Shown here in pieces: positions 44,248 to 57,143 of a DNA stretch of 64,000 bases. The DNA comes from Cylicocyclus nassatus. Lineage: Eukaryota; Nematoda; Chromadorea; Rhabditida; Strongylidae. The stretch spans positions 15,166,880-15,230,879 of the forward strand of contig CATQJL010000112.1 in assembly GCA_958299035.1 (NCBI GenBank). The letters are read 5' to 3'. The translations under genes and the position numbers were made by a program. The number at the start of each line of letters is the position of its first letter. Position 1 is the stretch's first letter. Under the pieces are notes generated by a model. That model was not told the origin of the DNA. It ran no database searches and was given only the letters and a program-made list of their open reading frames with translations.

Positions 44248-44851
44248 GAGCGAAAATATAATATACAGCTTGAAGAAAAGTGCAAGAGCCAAATTTCCGG
44301 TGCCCCGCGTTCGGAGTAGGCAAGACGTGGAAGGGGAAGCAACACGTGGAGGAGCAGGCGAACAGAGAAGAAAGACCGTAGCAGACGGCGCATTTGACTC
44401 TGGTCCGAGATCTCAGCGACCTACATTATGTATCCGTCTGATCGTCATGACAGGGCTAAGAGCGCTGACAACTTCGCAAGCGTTGAATTCCACTCCTTAA
44501 CGACACAACCGCATGATTTAAACGAAGTTTCTCGTCTTTATTCAAATTTCAATAGCTTTTGTGAATTTGAACTCGAATTGTAGTCTAAAAAGAGAATGAT
44601 TGAGACATGTTGTCCTAAACTCTGTAGAACTTAAGCAAAACCTCATTTTAGCCCAAAAGATTATTCTCAGTATGTTTTCACTATTCTTGATTCACATTCA
44701 TTTTGATATATTTACGATTCCAACATCCGGGACTCAGCAACGGAAGACTTGCGTTTTGAATTGTATCACGTATTGTATTGTGCCACGTTTGATCCAGATC
44801 GGTTCATTTTCATTCGGCACATACTTAAAGACAGACACAAAGACACGCATA

Positions 44852-45638
44852 CAGGGCTCCTCAGTTACAAAGTCGCTTACACCAGCAGCTCCCGCCCCGC
44901 ACGGCCGCATCGCTCCCTGCGCCGCTTCTGCGATGCGTGACCCGGGCATTTTGCCAGGCGCGCTGGCATTGTATTTTCTCGGTCGTTTGCTCACTTTGCC
45001 CTTAACTAGCCTCATAATAATTTTCGATGTCATCTCATGCCGACAGTCTGCGTCACAGTTCTTTTGTGCACCTAGCCGATGTTTTAGGATTTTGGCTTGG
45101 CAGAGATGGGACTTTTCCTTTTACTTTATCTCGATTCTTCGTTTTTTCGCGCTGTGGACGCTCAGAAAGTTTTATCGTAGTTTATGAGAAATATGCCGAA
45201 ATTTAGTGCAACGGTTGTCCTATGGTATTTGTAGGGCTCCTAACTCCTGTTCTTCCAAATGTAGGAGCCGTGTGTTTGTCTGTTGTGAGGGACTACAGTG
45301 CGAAAAAACGAAGAAGCGAGATAAAGTAAACGAAAAGTCCCATCTCTGCCAGGTCAAATCCTGAAACATCAGCTAGGTGCATAAAAGAACTGTGACGCAG
45401 ACTGTCGGCATGAGATGACATCGAAAATTATTATGAGGCTAGTTGAGGGCAAAGTGAGCGAAAGAACGAAGAAAAGAGACGAAACGGCCGAGAAAATACA
45501 ATGCCAGCGGCGGCGCCATCGATCGAGTCCTGGCAAAATGCCCGGGTCAGCATCGCAGACGCGGCGCAGGGTTTAAGCGATGCGGCCGTGCGGGGCGGGA
45601 GCTGCTGTTGTGAGCGACTCTGTGATTAAGGAGCCCTG
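44852..45638. mobile_element. Fold-back element with CAGGGCTCCT ends, 0.79 kb
   Basis: CAGGGCTCCTCAGTTACAAA and AAGGAGCCCTG ends flanked by TA. Arms of about 330 bp include the GC-rich AGCTCCCGCCCCGCACGGCC and its complement, and the AGACTGTCGGCATGAGATGA pair. No transposase frame. The 195-codon open frame across its left arm is a chance frame. Confidence 0.8.
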
Positions 45639-45890
45639 TACAAAAACAGACAATCAGTGATTTATATCGTCTGACCATAAATCACTTGGAACATTTGTCT
45701 GAGGACATCTTTTGACGGTTGTGGTACACCCTCGCTGCAAAAGAATGTGATTATGGTGATTGACGCAACCAGTCATCATTCAAACTCGTAAACTCACTCC
45801 CTGACTTCCTTTCATAGAATTTAGGCACTTATAAGGAATACAGATAGATTTCAGTGATATAGTTGGGGAGATAGGTGCTCGAGCTAAATA

Positions 45891-46859
45891 TTAGGTTGGT
45901 CCGAAAGTTCTTGCGCATCATTTTCAAAAAAACATAACTTCCTTGCCACTATATAAATTTCGTTAGTTTATATCTATTCGAAAGAGGAATAATCCATGCT
46001 CTTTACGGCTATCCCTTCGTCATAAATTACTTTGAGATACTTCGAGAGTTACAAGCAGTTAAATGAAATCAGTCACAATTGGCATTTTTCGAGCTGGGTC
46101 ACAAAAAATTCTGGCTGTATTTTTATATGATAGAGAAAATTATGCTCATCACAATGGCACTTTTTCCATGAGTTGAAATGAAAGAGGTCGAGAGTTAGGA
46201 GCAAATAAAAAAGAATTCCTTCAGTTTTGCAGTTTTTGAGCATGCTCAAAAAAGCCCAGAAACGTCACAGAAAATACGGAAAAGTCATGAACGTGGGTAT
46301 TGTTACATTCTCTATCTAGCTGAGCAAGTTTCGAATTAATAGAAAGCAATTTTGTTTCTCATGATTTTTTCGGATTTTCGGGCCTGCATTTTTCACGAAC
46401 ATCAATTACTCTCGATTAGCACGATTTCACTCAGCTAGAAAGACAAGGTCACAAAATCCATGCTGATGACTTTTTCGCCTTTTCTGTAACGCTTTAAAGC
46501 TTTTCTGAGCATGCTCAAAAATTACAAAACTGAAGGAATTCTCTTCATCTGCTCCTAACCCTCGATTTTTTTCGTTTCAACTCATGGAAAAAATACCATT
46601 GTAATGAGCATAGTTTTCTCTATCATATAAAATTACTTTCAAAATTTTTCGTGATCCAGCTCGAAAAACGCCAATTTTGACTGATTCCCTTCAATTGCTC
46701 GTAACTGTCAAAATCTCTCGAAGTAATTTATAGCGGAGAAACCGCTGCAAAGAGCATGGACTCTTCTTTCGAAGAGATATAATTTCAGCAAAATCCATCG
46801 AGTGGCAAGGAAGTTATGATTTTTTGAAGATAATGCGCAAGAATTTTCGAACAACCTAA
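45891..46859. mobile_element. Mariner-like fold-back element, 969 bp
   Basis: Ends TTAGGTTGGTCCGAAAGTTC and GAATTTTCGAACAACCTAA. The halves are complementary throughout with moderate divergence, for example GAGCATGCTCAAAAA in both orientations near 46240 and 46510. No protein. Confidence 0.8.
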
Positions 46860-47103
46860 TATTGCATTCATTTTTGCTCTAGTGTAGCTAGCATAGGCAA
46901 TGACGAGGACTTCTGTATTTCAGTTTATAAGGTCTCGAGTTGTGAAAGTTGTGTGACGACTACCGGCTCGTCGCTGTCTACGCCATCGCAGCTGTGCGCT
47001 TCCGATCGTTTTTACTTGTTTGAGGCGCATAGAACTCTGTAGTCTACGACGTCGTTCTATAAGCTCTATTCACTTTTTCACTTTTCTTCTTTTTTTCTTA
47101 TTA
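46860..47103. other. Short unassigned stretch
   Basis: Between two fold-back elements. Nothing recognised. Confidence 0.5.
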
Positions 47104-47957
47104 TTAGGTTGGCACGAAAGTTCTTGCGTAATTCAAACAAAATTCAATAACTTTTCAAAGACTAAACCTAAATTCACAATCTTGTATGCTAAAAATATTA
47201 GAAGTCTTACGCTTCATGATGGACGTTTAAGCATAAGATTCCGTGCGCTGAACATCAAGAACAAAGCTCTCGAATATGGGGCCTCAAATTTTGCGATTTT
47301 GAGTTTGGTGCCAGAAAATCGCAGAGTGCCGCTAGCTAGCCGAAAAAAAATCTGTAGAATTTACTTACACAACAAAAGTCCATATGTTACTTTGGAAGGC
47401 TTTGATCTTGCACGGTAAAGCAAAAACAAAAAATTCGTGAAATAAGTTATGTTGCGGAAAAAATCCCCTCATGTCCGCAGTTTTCCGGCGAAAACACTTT
47501 TTTACAATCGAGAAAACGTCACAAGGCTCTAAATAGGCACTATGTCTAATTTCTGGTTGCAAGCTGTGCTTCTGTGGAAAAGTTAGAGCGATAAGGGGAT
47601 TTGTCCTGTGAAATGAGAATTTTCACAAATTTTTTTATTTTCGCGTTTCCATGCGAGATCAAACCCTGCTAAAACAACGTATGGACTTTAACTGTGTAAG
47701 TAAATTCTACAGATTTTTTCGGCTAGCTAGCGGCACTCTGCGATTTTCTGGCACCAAACTCAAAATCGCAAAATTTGAAGCGCCATGTTCGAGGCTTCGT
47801 TCTTGATGTCCAGCTCACGGAATCTTACGCTTGAACATCCATCAGGAAGTGTAAGACTTCTAATATTTTTAGCATACAAGATTGTGAATTTAGGTTTAGT
47901 CTTTGAAAAGTCATTGAATTTTGTTTGAATTACGCAAGAACTTTCGTGCCAACCTAA
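47104..47957. mobile_element. Mariner-like fold-back element, 854 bp
   Basis: Ends TTAGGTTGGCACGAAAGTTC and GAACTTTCGTGCCAACCTAA, flanked by TA. Arms of about 300 bp or more are highly complementary (GCCGCTAGCTAGCCGAAAAA and its complement). No transposase. Confidence 0.85.
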
Positions 47958-48433
47958 TATTTCTTTTTTCTTATGCTTCTTTGATTTTAAAAGCCTCTTT
48001 GGTTTACTGCATCTCCTTCATCATGTAAAACAGATTTTTTCATCAGAATACTCAATTGATTTGGTACTCCTTCAGCATTGCAGAGATTGAAATACATAGA
48101 TTTCGTCTGCTCACTCTTTAGAGTACGTTGTTTGTTTACGATTTGACAGAAATTTGAATTCTTCCAAATTTCAATTCTAGGTGATAGGGCAGATTTTAGG
48201 GCAATGCAAGTCTACTGCGGACGAAGGCGCGATAGCAACTTACCATTAGATAATGCCTGGGCAAAGTTGAGCGGGTCAAGGGATTTAGACAATGCAGCGC
48301 ATATTTTCGATACATAGAACCATGTACTCCGGTAAGCTTCACTTTGAGCATCATGATAGAACACAACCTTCACCTGGAGAGAAGTACAGAAGTGGCGAAG
48401 CCCTGGATATTATGACATAACTAATGACAAACT
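47958..48433. other. Intergenic, nothing recognised
   Basis: AT-rich sequence with no supported gene or repeat between two fold-back elements. Confidence 0.5.
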
Positions 48434-49408
48434 ATTAGATCGTTCCGAAAGTAATGTCGCTTTTAAGCCACATCTCGTGGAATGGAACAAAGATTTGTAA
48501 GAGATCTTGGAAGCATTCGATGCAGCATTTCATCATCTTTCTAGTGGTTATAATATCATTGCATAATACTCAATGAGCTCTCGAAAAATTACCAAAATCT
48601 ACGACTCATGATTTTTGCCATAGTCAAGTTCGGTTATTTTTCTAAATTTTTGTACTGGCTCCCCGAAGAAGTGCAAGTAATGTATAGAAAGAGCAAACCC
48701 TATAGGATACGAAGCGACTTTCTTTTCCTTAGCCCGCCTCTTAGAATATCTGATACCAATTTTTTAACGCCATCAAATTTCATATTTGATCAGCTAAAAC
48801 CTCACAGAACAAGAACCGGCGAGCAAGTTGGGTGTCATTCGAAGCAGCTTTTTCTCCTCTTTCTACCAGTTGTTTTTGGTTTCCGATTCATAAAGTTCTC
48901 CAGGATAATATCATCATAATTCAGTTTCTCCAGGGCGCTCCAAACTGTACCCGAAGTTTCCGAAAGTTGCTAATCTGAAGCGGTAAACGCTCATTTGCTT
49001 CGTGAATAATGTAAAACCATAACTCATTTTTTTAAGTTTCAAAATCCGAAGAAAGAATCCTGCTAAAATTCGGTGGTTCCAATAAAAAATCTATACGAAA
49101 GGGAAAAATGATGCTGTTTCCTGTAGGGTTTCCTCTATTTACGCATTATTTGTACTCCTTCCGAGGGTTGCTTCCGAGGGTTGTCACAAAAATGTAGAAG
49201 ATTTGGGAATTTTGATCTTCTCAAAAAGCATAGATCGCAGATTTTGGTAATTTTTTAGAAGCTCATTGATTATTATGCAATGACATTGAAACCATTAGAA
49301 AGAAGCTGAAATGCTGCACTGAATGCTACCAAGATCTCTTACAAATCTCCGTTCCACGGGATGTGGCTTACCTTTAGAAAAAGCGACATTACTTTCGGAA
49401 CGACCTAA
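48434..49408. mobile_element. Mariner-like fold-back element, second copy of 25556 family
   Basis: Begins TTAGATCGTTCCGAAAGTAA and ends TTACTTTCGGAACGACCTAA. The interior matches the element at 25556-26572 (AAAGCGACATTACTTTCGG, ATGCAGCATTTCAT and AGCAAACCCTATAGGA motifs). The arms are complementary. No transposase. Confidence 0.8.
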
Positions 49409-49523
49409 TATATAGGGATGAGTGTGAATGAGGCAAATATAGATATCGTAATGACATCCAAAAGAAGCTCAAAATACCGTTTCTTTAGACAGCGATTGAG
49501 CGTTGGAATTTTACGAAAGCTGT

Positions 49524-51514
49524 TGAAATTCAATAAAAACGAGAAACTGTGCTCAAATCTTGCGCAGAGAGTCGCCACATAAATGCTGGTCTATCTCGTT
49601 ATGGAGTGATTTTCAAGACCCGCGACGTTGTCAGTGCTCGTGGCCGTCTCATGAGGATCACAACGATACATAATTTTATGGGATTTCGTTATGACCCGCG
49701 GAGATCAAGACCAGAGCCAAATGCCCCCCCCCCCGCCTCTGATCTGTCGCCGCTGCTCTCCGCCCGTTGCGCGCTACCTCACTACCTCAAATGCGGGGCG
49801 CGGGGCAGCTTCGGTACCCTTTTGTTCGTTGTTCGGAGCCCAATTTCGACAATCTTTATATCATTTTAAAGCTCTTGATCTCTAATTTCACGCTGGCAAC
49901 GTCGCAAAACTCCTTATTATGATTTGAACGAGAAATCTGGAAAAACGGCGTTTTTGAAAACCTCTTGTTTTTTTTCAGTTTAACAAATTTCCCTTTTTTT
50001 GTGTATTCGATAGGTCTTGTTTCTTTTCTATGATGAGACAACGTCGCCAAGTTTACTTCTTTGCTTATGCCGGTTTTTTGTGAAAATTATTAAAAAGTGC
50101 GGTTTCTTTACCTTGTTCTCTTTAAGTGCTTTTGCAACGAATTTTCTCCAGCTCGGATGATACTTGCTCGGAATGATGAGCGGAAGAATCCAGACGATGT
50201 CGCAGGATAGGAAACGACTATGCGAGGGTGAAAATCTAAAGGACGCATCAAAAATCAGATTGGCGTCGATGTACAACATATCTTTTCAGACGTGTTTAAC
50301 ATGTTCAATACAGTTGTTGACAAGTTTTCTTTCTTTCGATCTCCCACTACCGCCACAACTAAACAGCGTTTTTTTAATTGGAAAAAATTTTTGTTCTTGT
50401 TGCCACCCAATTTAACTGGCAATCCTGATGAGGAAACTGTGCGTACGAAATCACCAAGTTAAGGTTTCAAATTTGGTGAGCTAGCCTCTGCTTTACATGA
50501 ATTTTTCAAGTTTCCTGGTTTAATTCATATCTCTGAATTTCCATCCATTTTTCTGAAACAACCTTCACTTTTGAGGGCAGGAACTCAAACAGCTATCACT
50601 TTCTAGCCTCTATCTCTTGAGTATCGAAAGTATAATGTAGCGCGTATGCCTTCGGACGCGCCATTGCAAATGATGTGAGATATCGCTCAAAAATGGCTTA
50701 CGCTTCAGAAGAGATCAATTCGGAGGAACGTTCAGAATAAAAAGTGGCCCGAGTGGCTCTATCAACATGGGTGTTCTAAAGCAGTCAAAAATCGACCTCT
50801 ATTTAGAGTTGTCATAAATTTGCCCCTCATTATGATTATTGTACTTCCACCATTTTTACTAATTTTGAAGATCGCTTTCAACCTCATTATCTTCAAAATA
50901 CGCACGTTGATGGGCAAAGCCACCTCCGCTTCAACTCTGAAGGGATTTCCCGCTTAGGAATACATCGTTTGCAGCGGTGAGTGAGGATCACCCACGTAGT
51001 TTGGGACCTGCTATGAGAAAGCCATCAAAATCTCAGAATTATCAATTCGGATGAACCACCCGGATGAACCTTTAGCGCGCAGGTAGCGGCACGTCTAAAT
51101 TATCAAAAGGCAATCTTCGGCTAGACTCGAAGACTTGAGAGTATCACAACGGTAAATTCCAATTCAGCCACTCGTAAACGCCGTGCTGTATACACAGAAG
51201 TGAGAAAGCTGAGAAAGCAGTTGAGAAAGCTTGAAGTTTTGCTTTTTCTTAAGTCCTACTACACGTCAAAAACAACCTACTCTTTGATGCGTCCTTAGAT
51301 TTTCACCCCCTTTGCACAGTTTCTGTTTGGGGCGACGTTGTCTGCTTTGTTATGCTCATAATCCTGAGCAAAAATGTCCCCAAGTAAGAAAGTTGCTTAT
51401 GAATTCTATTAAAGGCTTATAAACAAAAACGCACTTTCTGAAGATTTTCAGATATTTCACCGCAATGAAAGAATTTAGCCCCAACAAGTTGTCCGCATTA
51501 TGAAAGCAAACGTG
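49524..51514. other. Arm sequence between palindrome edge and saposin unit (left)
   Basis: Mirrored at about 62030-64000. It has a C/G homopolymer near 49728 and open stretches of 60-106 codons of unknown meaning. A GGTGAAAATCTAAAGGACGC segment at 50227 has an inverted, diverged second copy at about 51280-51310, which suggests an old internal duplication. No gene can be supported. Confidence 0.45.
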
Positions 51515-53265
51515 GCAACTACACAGAACTTGTTTGAATTTCCAACCATTTGCATGACCATGGATGGTCAGATTTAATTGTACTGGATTGCCCAAAACTA
51601 GATCCCTTGCAGAAATGCTTGGAAATCTTTAAATTTTTGGCTGCAAAAGTTCGGAGACAGCATGTTCCAACCTTCACTGTGTTTTTCCAAGTAGCCAAAG
51701 GTCGTAAGCATTCAAACACCAAACTAATCGCCTGTGCACTCTCAGCTGGGAACGAAATTGAGAAATCCAAAAAAAATGATTTTTTGAGAGGCTAGACGCA
51801 TAGGTGGATAACTGGCTTTTTTTATGACGGAATTTCTGAGTATCTAATATGTGAGAATAAAGGCTTAAGACTATTCTCCCACAAAAAATCTTAGTAAATT
51901 TCCGCTTTTCGAATTGTTATAGAGCTATGAGTTTGCATGCCAGAACCAATATCTAAAAGCCAGCCTAATAATTAGTAAAATTTACAACCTGTGGGTTTTG
52001 ATCATATACCTTGCGCACCAGAGCGGTTAGTCCTTTTTCTTCATTTTCTTCAAGTCTTTAATGCTAGCAAGCGGAAAGGTGTAATTTTGATCTTTATTTC
52101 TTCGTGTAGAATCCCGTTAGACATTACTGTCAGTGGAGTTGTAAATTTACATGACAGCAAATACATGCGAATTCCGGTGTCACGGGATAAGCTAAGAATT
52201 ACTATGAACACTTTATTTGATCGGAACATCAACTATAAGGCAACACCTATTGATGAGTGGTTGTAAGGTAATTTACTCATAAGACTTCACCATGCTGTTG
52301 CATAACAGGGTATTAGTGAAGCTACATTAGCTTATCTTGATCCGCTAGTCTTTAAAATGTTTAAAATGTTCAAAATTTTGTCCATTTATTAGCGTCTCAT
52401 TTCAAGCTATAGAATGAATAATGCATAATGCGTAGCACAATGTTAATTGCCAAAAAATTATTATAAGAGATCTTCCTTTACCCTTATGCCTACCTTGTCC
52501 ATTCAGAGATTCCACGCAAATGTGGAATGTATAGTAATGACGTCCATGCCAAAGTGAAGGCTCTAGCCAACGTCTTCACATAAGCCAAATTAAAGTTACA
52601 ATTTTTTTAAGCATAACGTAACAAAGAGCTTGGGCCGAACATTATCAACTTGTTAGTGGTGCCCTTCGGTTCGCACAATTAGTGGATTTAGTAGTCCTGA
52701 ATCGCGCTGCGTCAATCGTTCCAGCAGGGGAAAACTTCGGTCGTACATCTCGGTAGTACGCTGTTGTTGGTGTGATCAAGTAGATATAACAATTTTTGCT
52801 ATACGGTTCTGTCTTCGCGTTGAGGTGTAAACTAAATTTGGTCTTGCAATGGCATATTTGATTCCTCTCGAAGCTTCTGGCTACTTATAGGGCTTTGGCT
52901 TGCCCGTACTTCCAAACGACGTCCTACTAGGCTTTTGTATAGCTTACTATCATACCAGCAGCGAGAATGTTAATCCACATTAATCTCAAAGCCTTTCTAT
53001 GCACGGTTGGCCTAACCCCTATTACAGGCTTGCAACTCGTTTGGAAGCTAATCATAGTCCTTCGCTAAATCTTGAGCGGCTGATTTTCTTTAGCATGGTG
53101 TGACCGCTGCAGTCTCGCATATCGAGCATATTTTCCATATTTCCACTCGTTCAATGGAGGCATTACTTTGAAGCACTATAGAGTCAAACTAGTGAGCTAG
53201 GGAGCGCCATTGTTGAAAAGTAGAGTTTCGTTTGCGATTTTCCGTTTGAAAATTTCCATGTTCTT

Positions 53266-53911
53266 GTGGGTCAATTTCTCAAACAATTAGAGTTTTCAAA
53301 AGAAGTGTGGGGGGAGCCTAAAAAGGCAGTTCCCATCCATGTTCTTTCTGTATTTACATTAAAATCTGCCAATCTTCCTTCTCTAGTTCGTCTCAGTTCG
53401 AAAAATTGTCGTTGCATGGGTATTTTGGATTTGTTACTGATATTAGGAAAAAAGCTTTCGGCAATTGATGCCGATGGTCTTTTGACGTACATTTTTTTAC
53501 CAGCGCTTTCAATGAGCATGCGTCTAGTTGAAACCTTGGTGGTCCATACGAACGAGACACTGGATGTTGTATTCGGTCGCAATTACTTTGATCATTCGAA
53601 TTCGTTATGCAAATTTTGAATTGATACCAGAACATAGCACAACTAATTTTGGCAAAGTGTTGTTGAGCATTTGGGCTCACTTGCTTACGGGCAGTGTCAA
53701 AGAACTTGTCGCACTCTTAGAATTCCTTTTACCTTTTATGATGATACATGATATAGATATACCGTTACCAAAGGAACGTCTTTGGTTCTGTCAACAGGCT
53801 AAAACGTTTCGTCTATATGCAAGTTGTCTATGCAGTATCCGAGTGATAGCTAAGAGACATCCACAGTGGGAATGCTCACATGATTGCACATCATCATCCC
53901 ATTTCAGTTAA
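53266..53911 (+). other. Conserved convergent open frames, unknown (copy B)
   Basis: Two overlapping plus-strand frames (117 and 127 codons: 53266-53619, VWGEPKKAVPIHVLSVF..., and 53528-53911, FELIPEHSTTNFGKVLLS...) are preserved in copy C (59628-60273, minus), and the second partly in copy A (40288-40557, minus). They converge on the saposin-like gene, ending 84 bp from its stop. Conservation may only reflect recent duplication. No splice sites or homology support a real protein, and the opposite strand is open too. Confidence 0.25.
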
Positions 53912-53994
53912 TTTTTTAATTACTTGAAATCAGAGTCTAACATCAGAGCGTGAAGCTAAAACATCAGAGCGTGAAGTCTTTATTGAATATGGAT

Positions 53995-54517
53995 TTACCA
54001 ACATAGTTGCATATGAATACAAATTTTTTCCGTTTCGACGTTGTTCTGAAAAAATCAGAGTTATTCAAAAGCGCAAGTCATAAAGTTGTACACTACTTGG
54101 CTATGTGCGCGTCGCAGGGAACATGAATATTGATGCATATCAATTGCTGACTCACCTTTAATTCTGCCGCAATTCTGTCTATATTATCCTTTACCATGCT
54201 CTTGCATCCTTCCGCAACGAGGGGAACGTTGTCACAGAACTTGGTTGCAAACTGAAGGATGGCTTATTCTTGGTTACTAGAATAAGGCTGTTTGAACATT
54301 ATGCTCATGTGATGCTTCAGTCGTCGAAAAAACGCCCAATATATGCACTGTGTTGTAATCAAAGAAGAACCTGTGTAAGACCGCTAACTCCTCCTTCAAC
54401 ATGTCCTTTCAATTTGCCAACCAAATCTTTGCACATACCACAAAAGGGTAAGTCCCAATACGCGACGTGACCCTCTGCCAAGACAATCACCGCTAAGAGA
54501 ACTAGCAAAAGTCTCAT
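53995..54517 (-). CDS. Saposin-like (SapB) secreted protein, copy B
   Basis: Three minus-strand exons: 54371-54517, 54156-54251 and 53995-54045, with GT-AG introns of 119 and 110 nt in phase 0. This gives 97 codons with ATG at 54515-54517 and TAA at 53995-53997. The product has a signal peptide of about 17 residues and one saposin-B domain. All six cysteines are present in the expected spacing: CGMC in exon 1, two in exon 2 (KFC and GCKSMV), and CIHMQLC in exon 3. Proteins of this family (caenopore, amoebapore or NK-lysin-like) bind or permeabilise membranes, often in gut defence or digestion. That role is inferred. The exons differ from copy C at few positions. Confidence 0.85.
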
Positions 54518-54617
54518 TTTCTTCAGTTAGCCTGCCTGAAAAAACGCTCTCTATCAGCTAAGTTATGACTTGAGGAAGAATGAACAAAGCTGGACAAAGT
54601 AGCGATACTAAACCGCG

Positions 54618-54627
54618 TTTATATAGC
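54618..54627 (-). promoter_or_regulatory. TATA-like box of saposin-like copy B
   Basis: CTATATAAAC on the minus strand, about 100 bp upstream of the ATG. A pyrimidine tract and AG (TTTTTTCAG) 18 nt upstream of the ATG could accept a spliced leader. The same arrangement is seen in copy C. Confidence 0.5.
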
Positions 54628-55903
54628 GAGAAAGCGAGAACCATCTAATATTTTCACTGATAAGTGGAGTGATTTTGGAATTTTACCTAATTAAGCTGTC
54701 TGATCTGACTGTAGGTGAAAATTCAAAGCACATGGGACTTTTTAGTGTTGCGTAAAGCTTTGAAAATTAGATGATAAGACAAAGAGCATTATGTTACAAA
54801 GTCCATATATACGGATTAATTTTTGCAACTTCGAACGACAATCTTCCGTTACGATGGAAGCAAAAATTCAGAATTTGTTCAAAAAGGTAAGGAATATGCT
54901 ACGATCGGATGAGATGTAGAAGTAATGCGTTAGAATTAGCGTTAAATCAAATGGATGACATTGTGTAGAACATTCAATTAGTCCAATACGAAGCTAGGCA
55001 AATTGCGATGATTTGACACCTTGCCGTACATCTATTTCCTAAGAGCCTCCGACATGTCGATTAGATGTGATTTTCCATCGGCATGTCATGTTACTTCTAT
55101 GGACACTATGAACCATTCTGCTACAAATCAGTGTTTCCTACGTTCCGGAATCTTGTCTTTCAAACATGCGTGACCTGTGACTTAAAACTCGATTGTCGAC
55201 GGATCTTGGCATTTCTCTAATTCCAGCTATATTATTTGAGCTGTAATCAAAACTTGTAACGATCTTTATTGAACTCGTAGGGTAACGTTTGAAGATAACG
55301 CCTTCATCAGAGTCTAAAAAGAACAAAAACCATTGCAACCTGCACCTCAAGCACCGCATCTAACGCAAAGACCTAATTCAGCAGAAGGTAGCGGGGATGA
55401 TGACAGGAGAGACACTATGCTAACGCTTGCCCTGATAGCCTTCGGTAGACAGTGAGAGCAGACCACCCACAGCGCCCTACTGGTATGCATATACCAGAAT
55501 GCCCCATTTTTACAGTTGACCTGACCCGATTCCTAGGTCAGAACCCACATAGAGCTAAGTAGCTAAGTAATACGAGACCGGGACCAGCTCGTTCGTAGTG
55601 GCAGTGCACAGTTTTTTGCAATTAATTTTTGGGTTTTTGATGTAATCCGAAACGCTTCTAATGTCTTGCGGGCTATTGTGTAGACCTCTCGATGATATCG
55701 TGATACCTGCGCTAAACTGCTGATTACCATGAGGTTGCTTGTGGTGGGCGCCTAGAGGGGTATACTTTCAGTTTTTCGAGTTCATTTAGGTGCCTCGTGA
55801 CCCTTACACACAAAGGTCTACAGGTTTCCCGCTACTGATCTCCAAATGATTGGGGGGTAAGACAGACTACGCGACTCCATGCAATCCCGCTCCTTTTCAA
55901 ATG
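54628..55903. other. Palindrome 2 inner arm, no gene recognised
   Basis: Mirrored at 57644-58917. It contains AATAAAG-like sequence and a GGTAGCGGGGATGATGACAG stretch, also found in the direct copy 56288-57118. Nothing coding can be supported. Confidence 0.5.
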
Positions 55904-56287
55904 GACAAACAAAATGGACAAATCTGGCCTTGGAACGCTTACAACTTCCTCCAGAGAAAGGCATCGCAGATATAGAAGGTAAATTTAGTATCAGCTCTTC
56001 GAGGCTCACCTAATGATTTGCGTTTCGTTCCATGGGCCACCTTAATTTAGGATCGTTCCCTTGTAAGTATGCTCGTTTGCCTGATCGTATACCGCACCAA
56101 GAACACCACTTCGCGTTCCTTTTGTATGCGACGAGCTCAGCAGAGCACTAAAAAAAAGTTTTCAGCACGCGGTGCTTGAAAGCGACATACGATGTGCGTA
56201 CGTAGCGACGGGTCATAGACATCCCACCCCCTCACATCACAAGCTAACACGCAATCGCTTCTATGATAGCTTATGCTCAAGTCCTAG
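55904..56287. other. Central spacer of palindrome 2
   Basis: About 380 bp found once, between the left arm and the first forward copy. No gene seen. Confidence 0.6.
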
Positions 56288-57118
56288 TTGTTTTTGTCCA
56301 TTTGAAAGGGAGCGGGATTGCATGGAGTCTCGTAGTCTGTCTTACCACCCAATCATTTGAAGATCAGTAGCGGGAAACCTGTAGACCTTTGTGTGTAAGG
56401 GTCACGAGGCACCTAGATGAAGTCGAAAAACTGAAAGTGTACCCCTCTAGGCGCCCACCACAAGCAACCTCATGGTGATGAGCAATTTAGCGCAGGTATC
56501 AGGATTTCATCGATTTAGCTCTACACAGTAGCCCGCAAGACATTAGAAGCTTCAGATTCCGGATTACGTCAAAATCCGAAAACCAATTGCAAAAAAGTGT
56601 GCACTGCCACTACGAACGAGCTGGTCCCGGTCCCGGTCTCGTATTACTTAGCTCTATGTGGGTTCTGACCTAGGAATCGGGTCAGGTCAACTGTAAAAAT
56701 GGGGCATTCTGGTATATGCATACCAATAGGGCGCTGTGGGTGGTCTGCTCTCACTGTCTACCGAAGGCTATCAGGGCAAGCGTTAGCATAGTGTCTCTCC
56801 TGTCATCATCCCCGCTACCTTCTGCTGAATTAGGTCTTTGCATTAGATGCGGTGCTTGAGGTGCAGGTTGCAATGGTTTTTGTTCTTTTTAGACTCTGAT
56901 GAAGGCGTTATCTTCAAACGTTACCCTACGAGTTCAATAAAGATCGTTACAAGTTTTGATTACAGCTAAATAATATAGCTGGAATTAGAGAAATGCCAAG
57001 ATCCGTCGACAATCGAGTTTTAAGTCACAGGTCACGCATGTTTGAAAGACAAGATTCCAAAACGTAGGAAACACTGATTTGTAGCAGAATGGTTCATAGT
57101 GTCCATAGAAGTAACATA
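56288..57118 (+). repeat. Direct partial duplicate of 57644-58457
   Basis: Matches the start of the right arm in the same orientation with about 1-3 per cent differences (for example TTACCCTACG against TTACCCCACG, AGCTAAATAA against AGCTCAAATAA). It stops exactly where the cDNA primer begins. It most likely represents the other end of overlapping contigs, or an allele, not a true tandem duplication. Confidence 0.85.
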
Positions 57119-57143
57119 GTACTCTGCGTTGATACCACTGCTT
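57119..57143 (-). other. SMART cDNA primer sequence, reverse orientation
   Basis: GTACTCTGCGTTGATACCAC followed by TGCTT, the reverse complement of the primer at 13731-13755. It ends at the base before the N gap. Contig-end contamination. Confidence 0.95.

Larger units (their letters stand above)
39556..44580 (+). repeat. Copy A of the 5 kb saposin unit (decayed)
   Basis: Same order and orientation as 58940-64000: promoter-proximal sequence, saposin-like gene, the convergent open frames, the FECLRPLA stretch near 43130, and the CGCATTTGACTCTGGTC / AGTTTCTCGTCTTTATTC region at 44270-44550. It carries many substitutions and indels, a replaced segment at about 40690-41100, and two inserted elements (42448-42722 and 43784-44247). 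It is clearly older than copies B and C. Confidence 0.8.
51515..54605 (-). repeat. Copy B core of the saposin unit
   Basis: Reverse-complement counterpart of 58940-62026 and, more distantly, of 39556-43345. It contains the intact saposin-like gene B and convergent open frames on the plus strand. It lacks the 275 bp MITE present in copy A. Confidence 0.85.

Noticed and set aside
44600..45187. 195-codon plus-strand frame, and the 99-codon frame opposite it
   Set aside because: It spans the end of a fold-back element and its arm, has no domain, and the inverted copy at 45240-45630 is not open in the same way.
49549..49885. Frames of 64-106 codons with Pro runs, mirrored at 63663-63984
   Set aside because: The Pro run comes from a C homopolymer; the frames shift between the mirror copies and no domain is visible.
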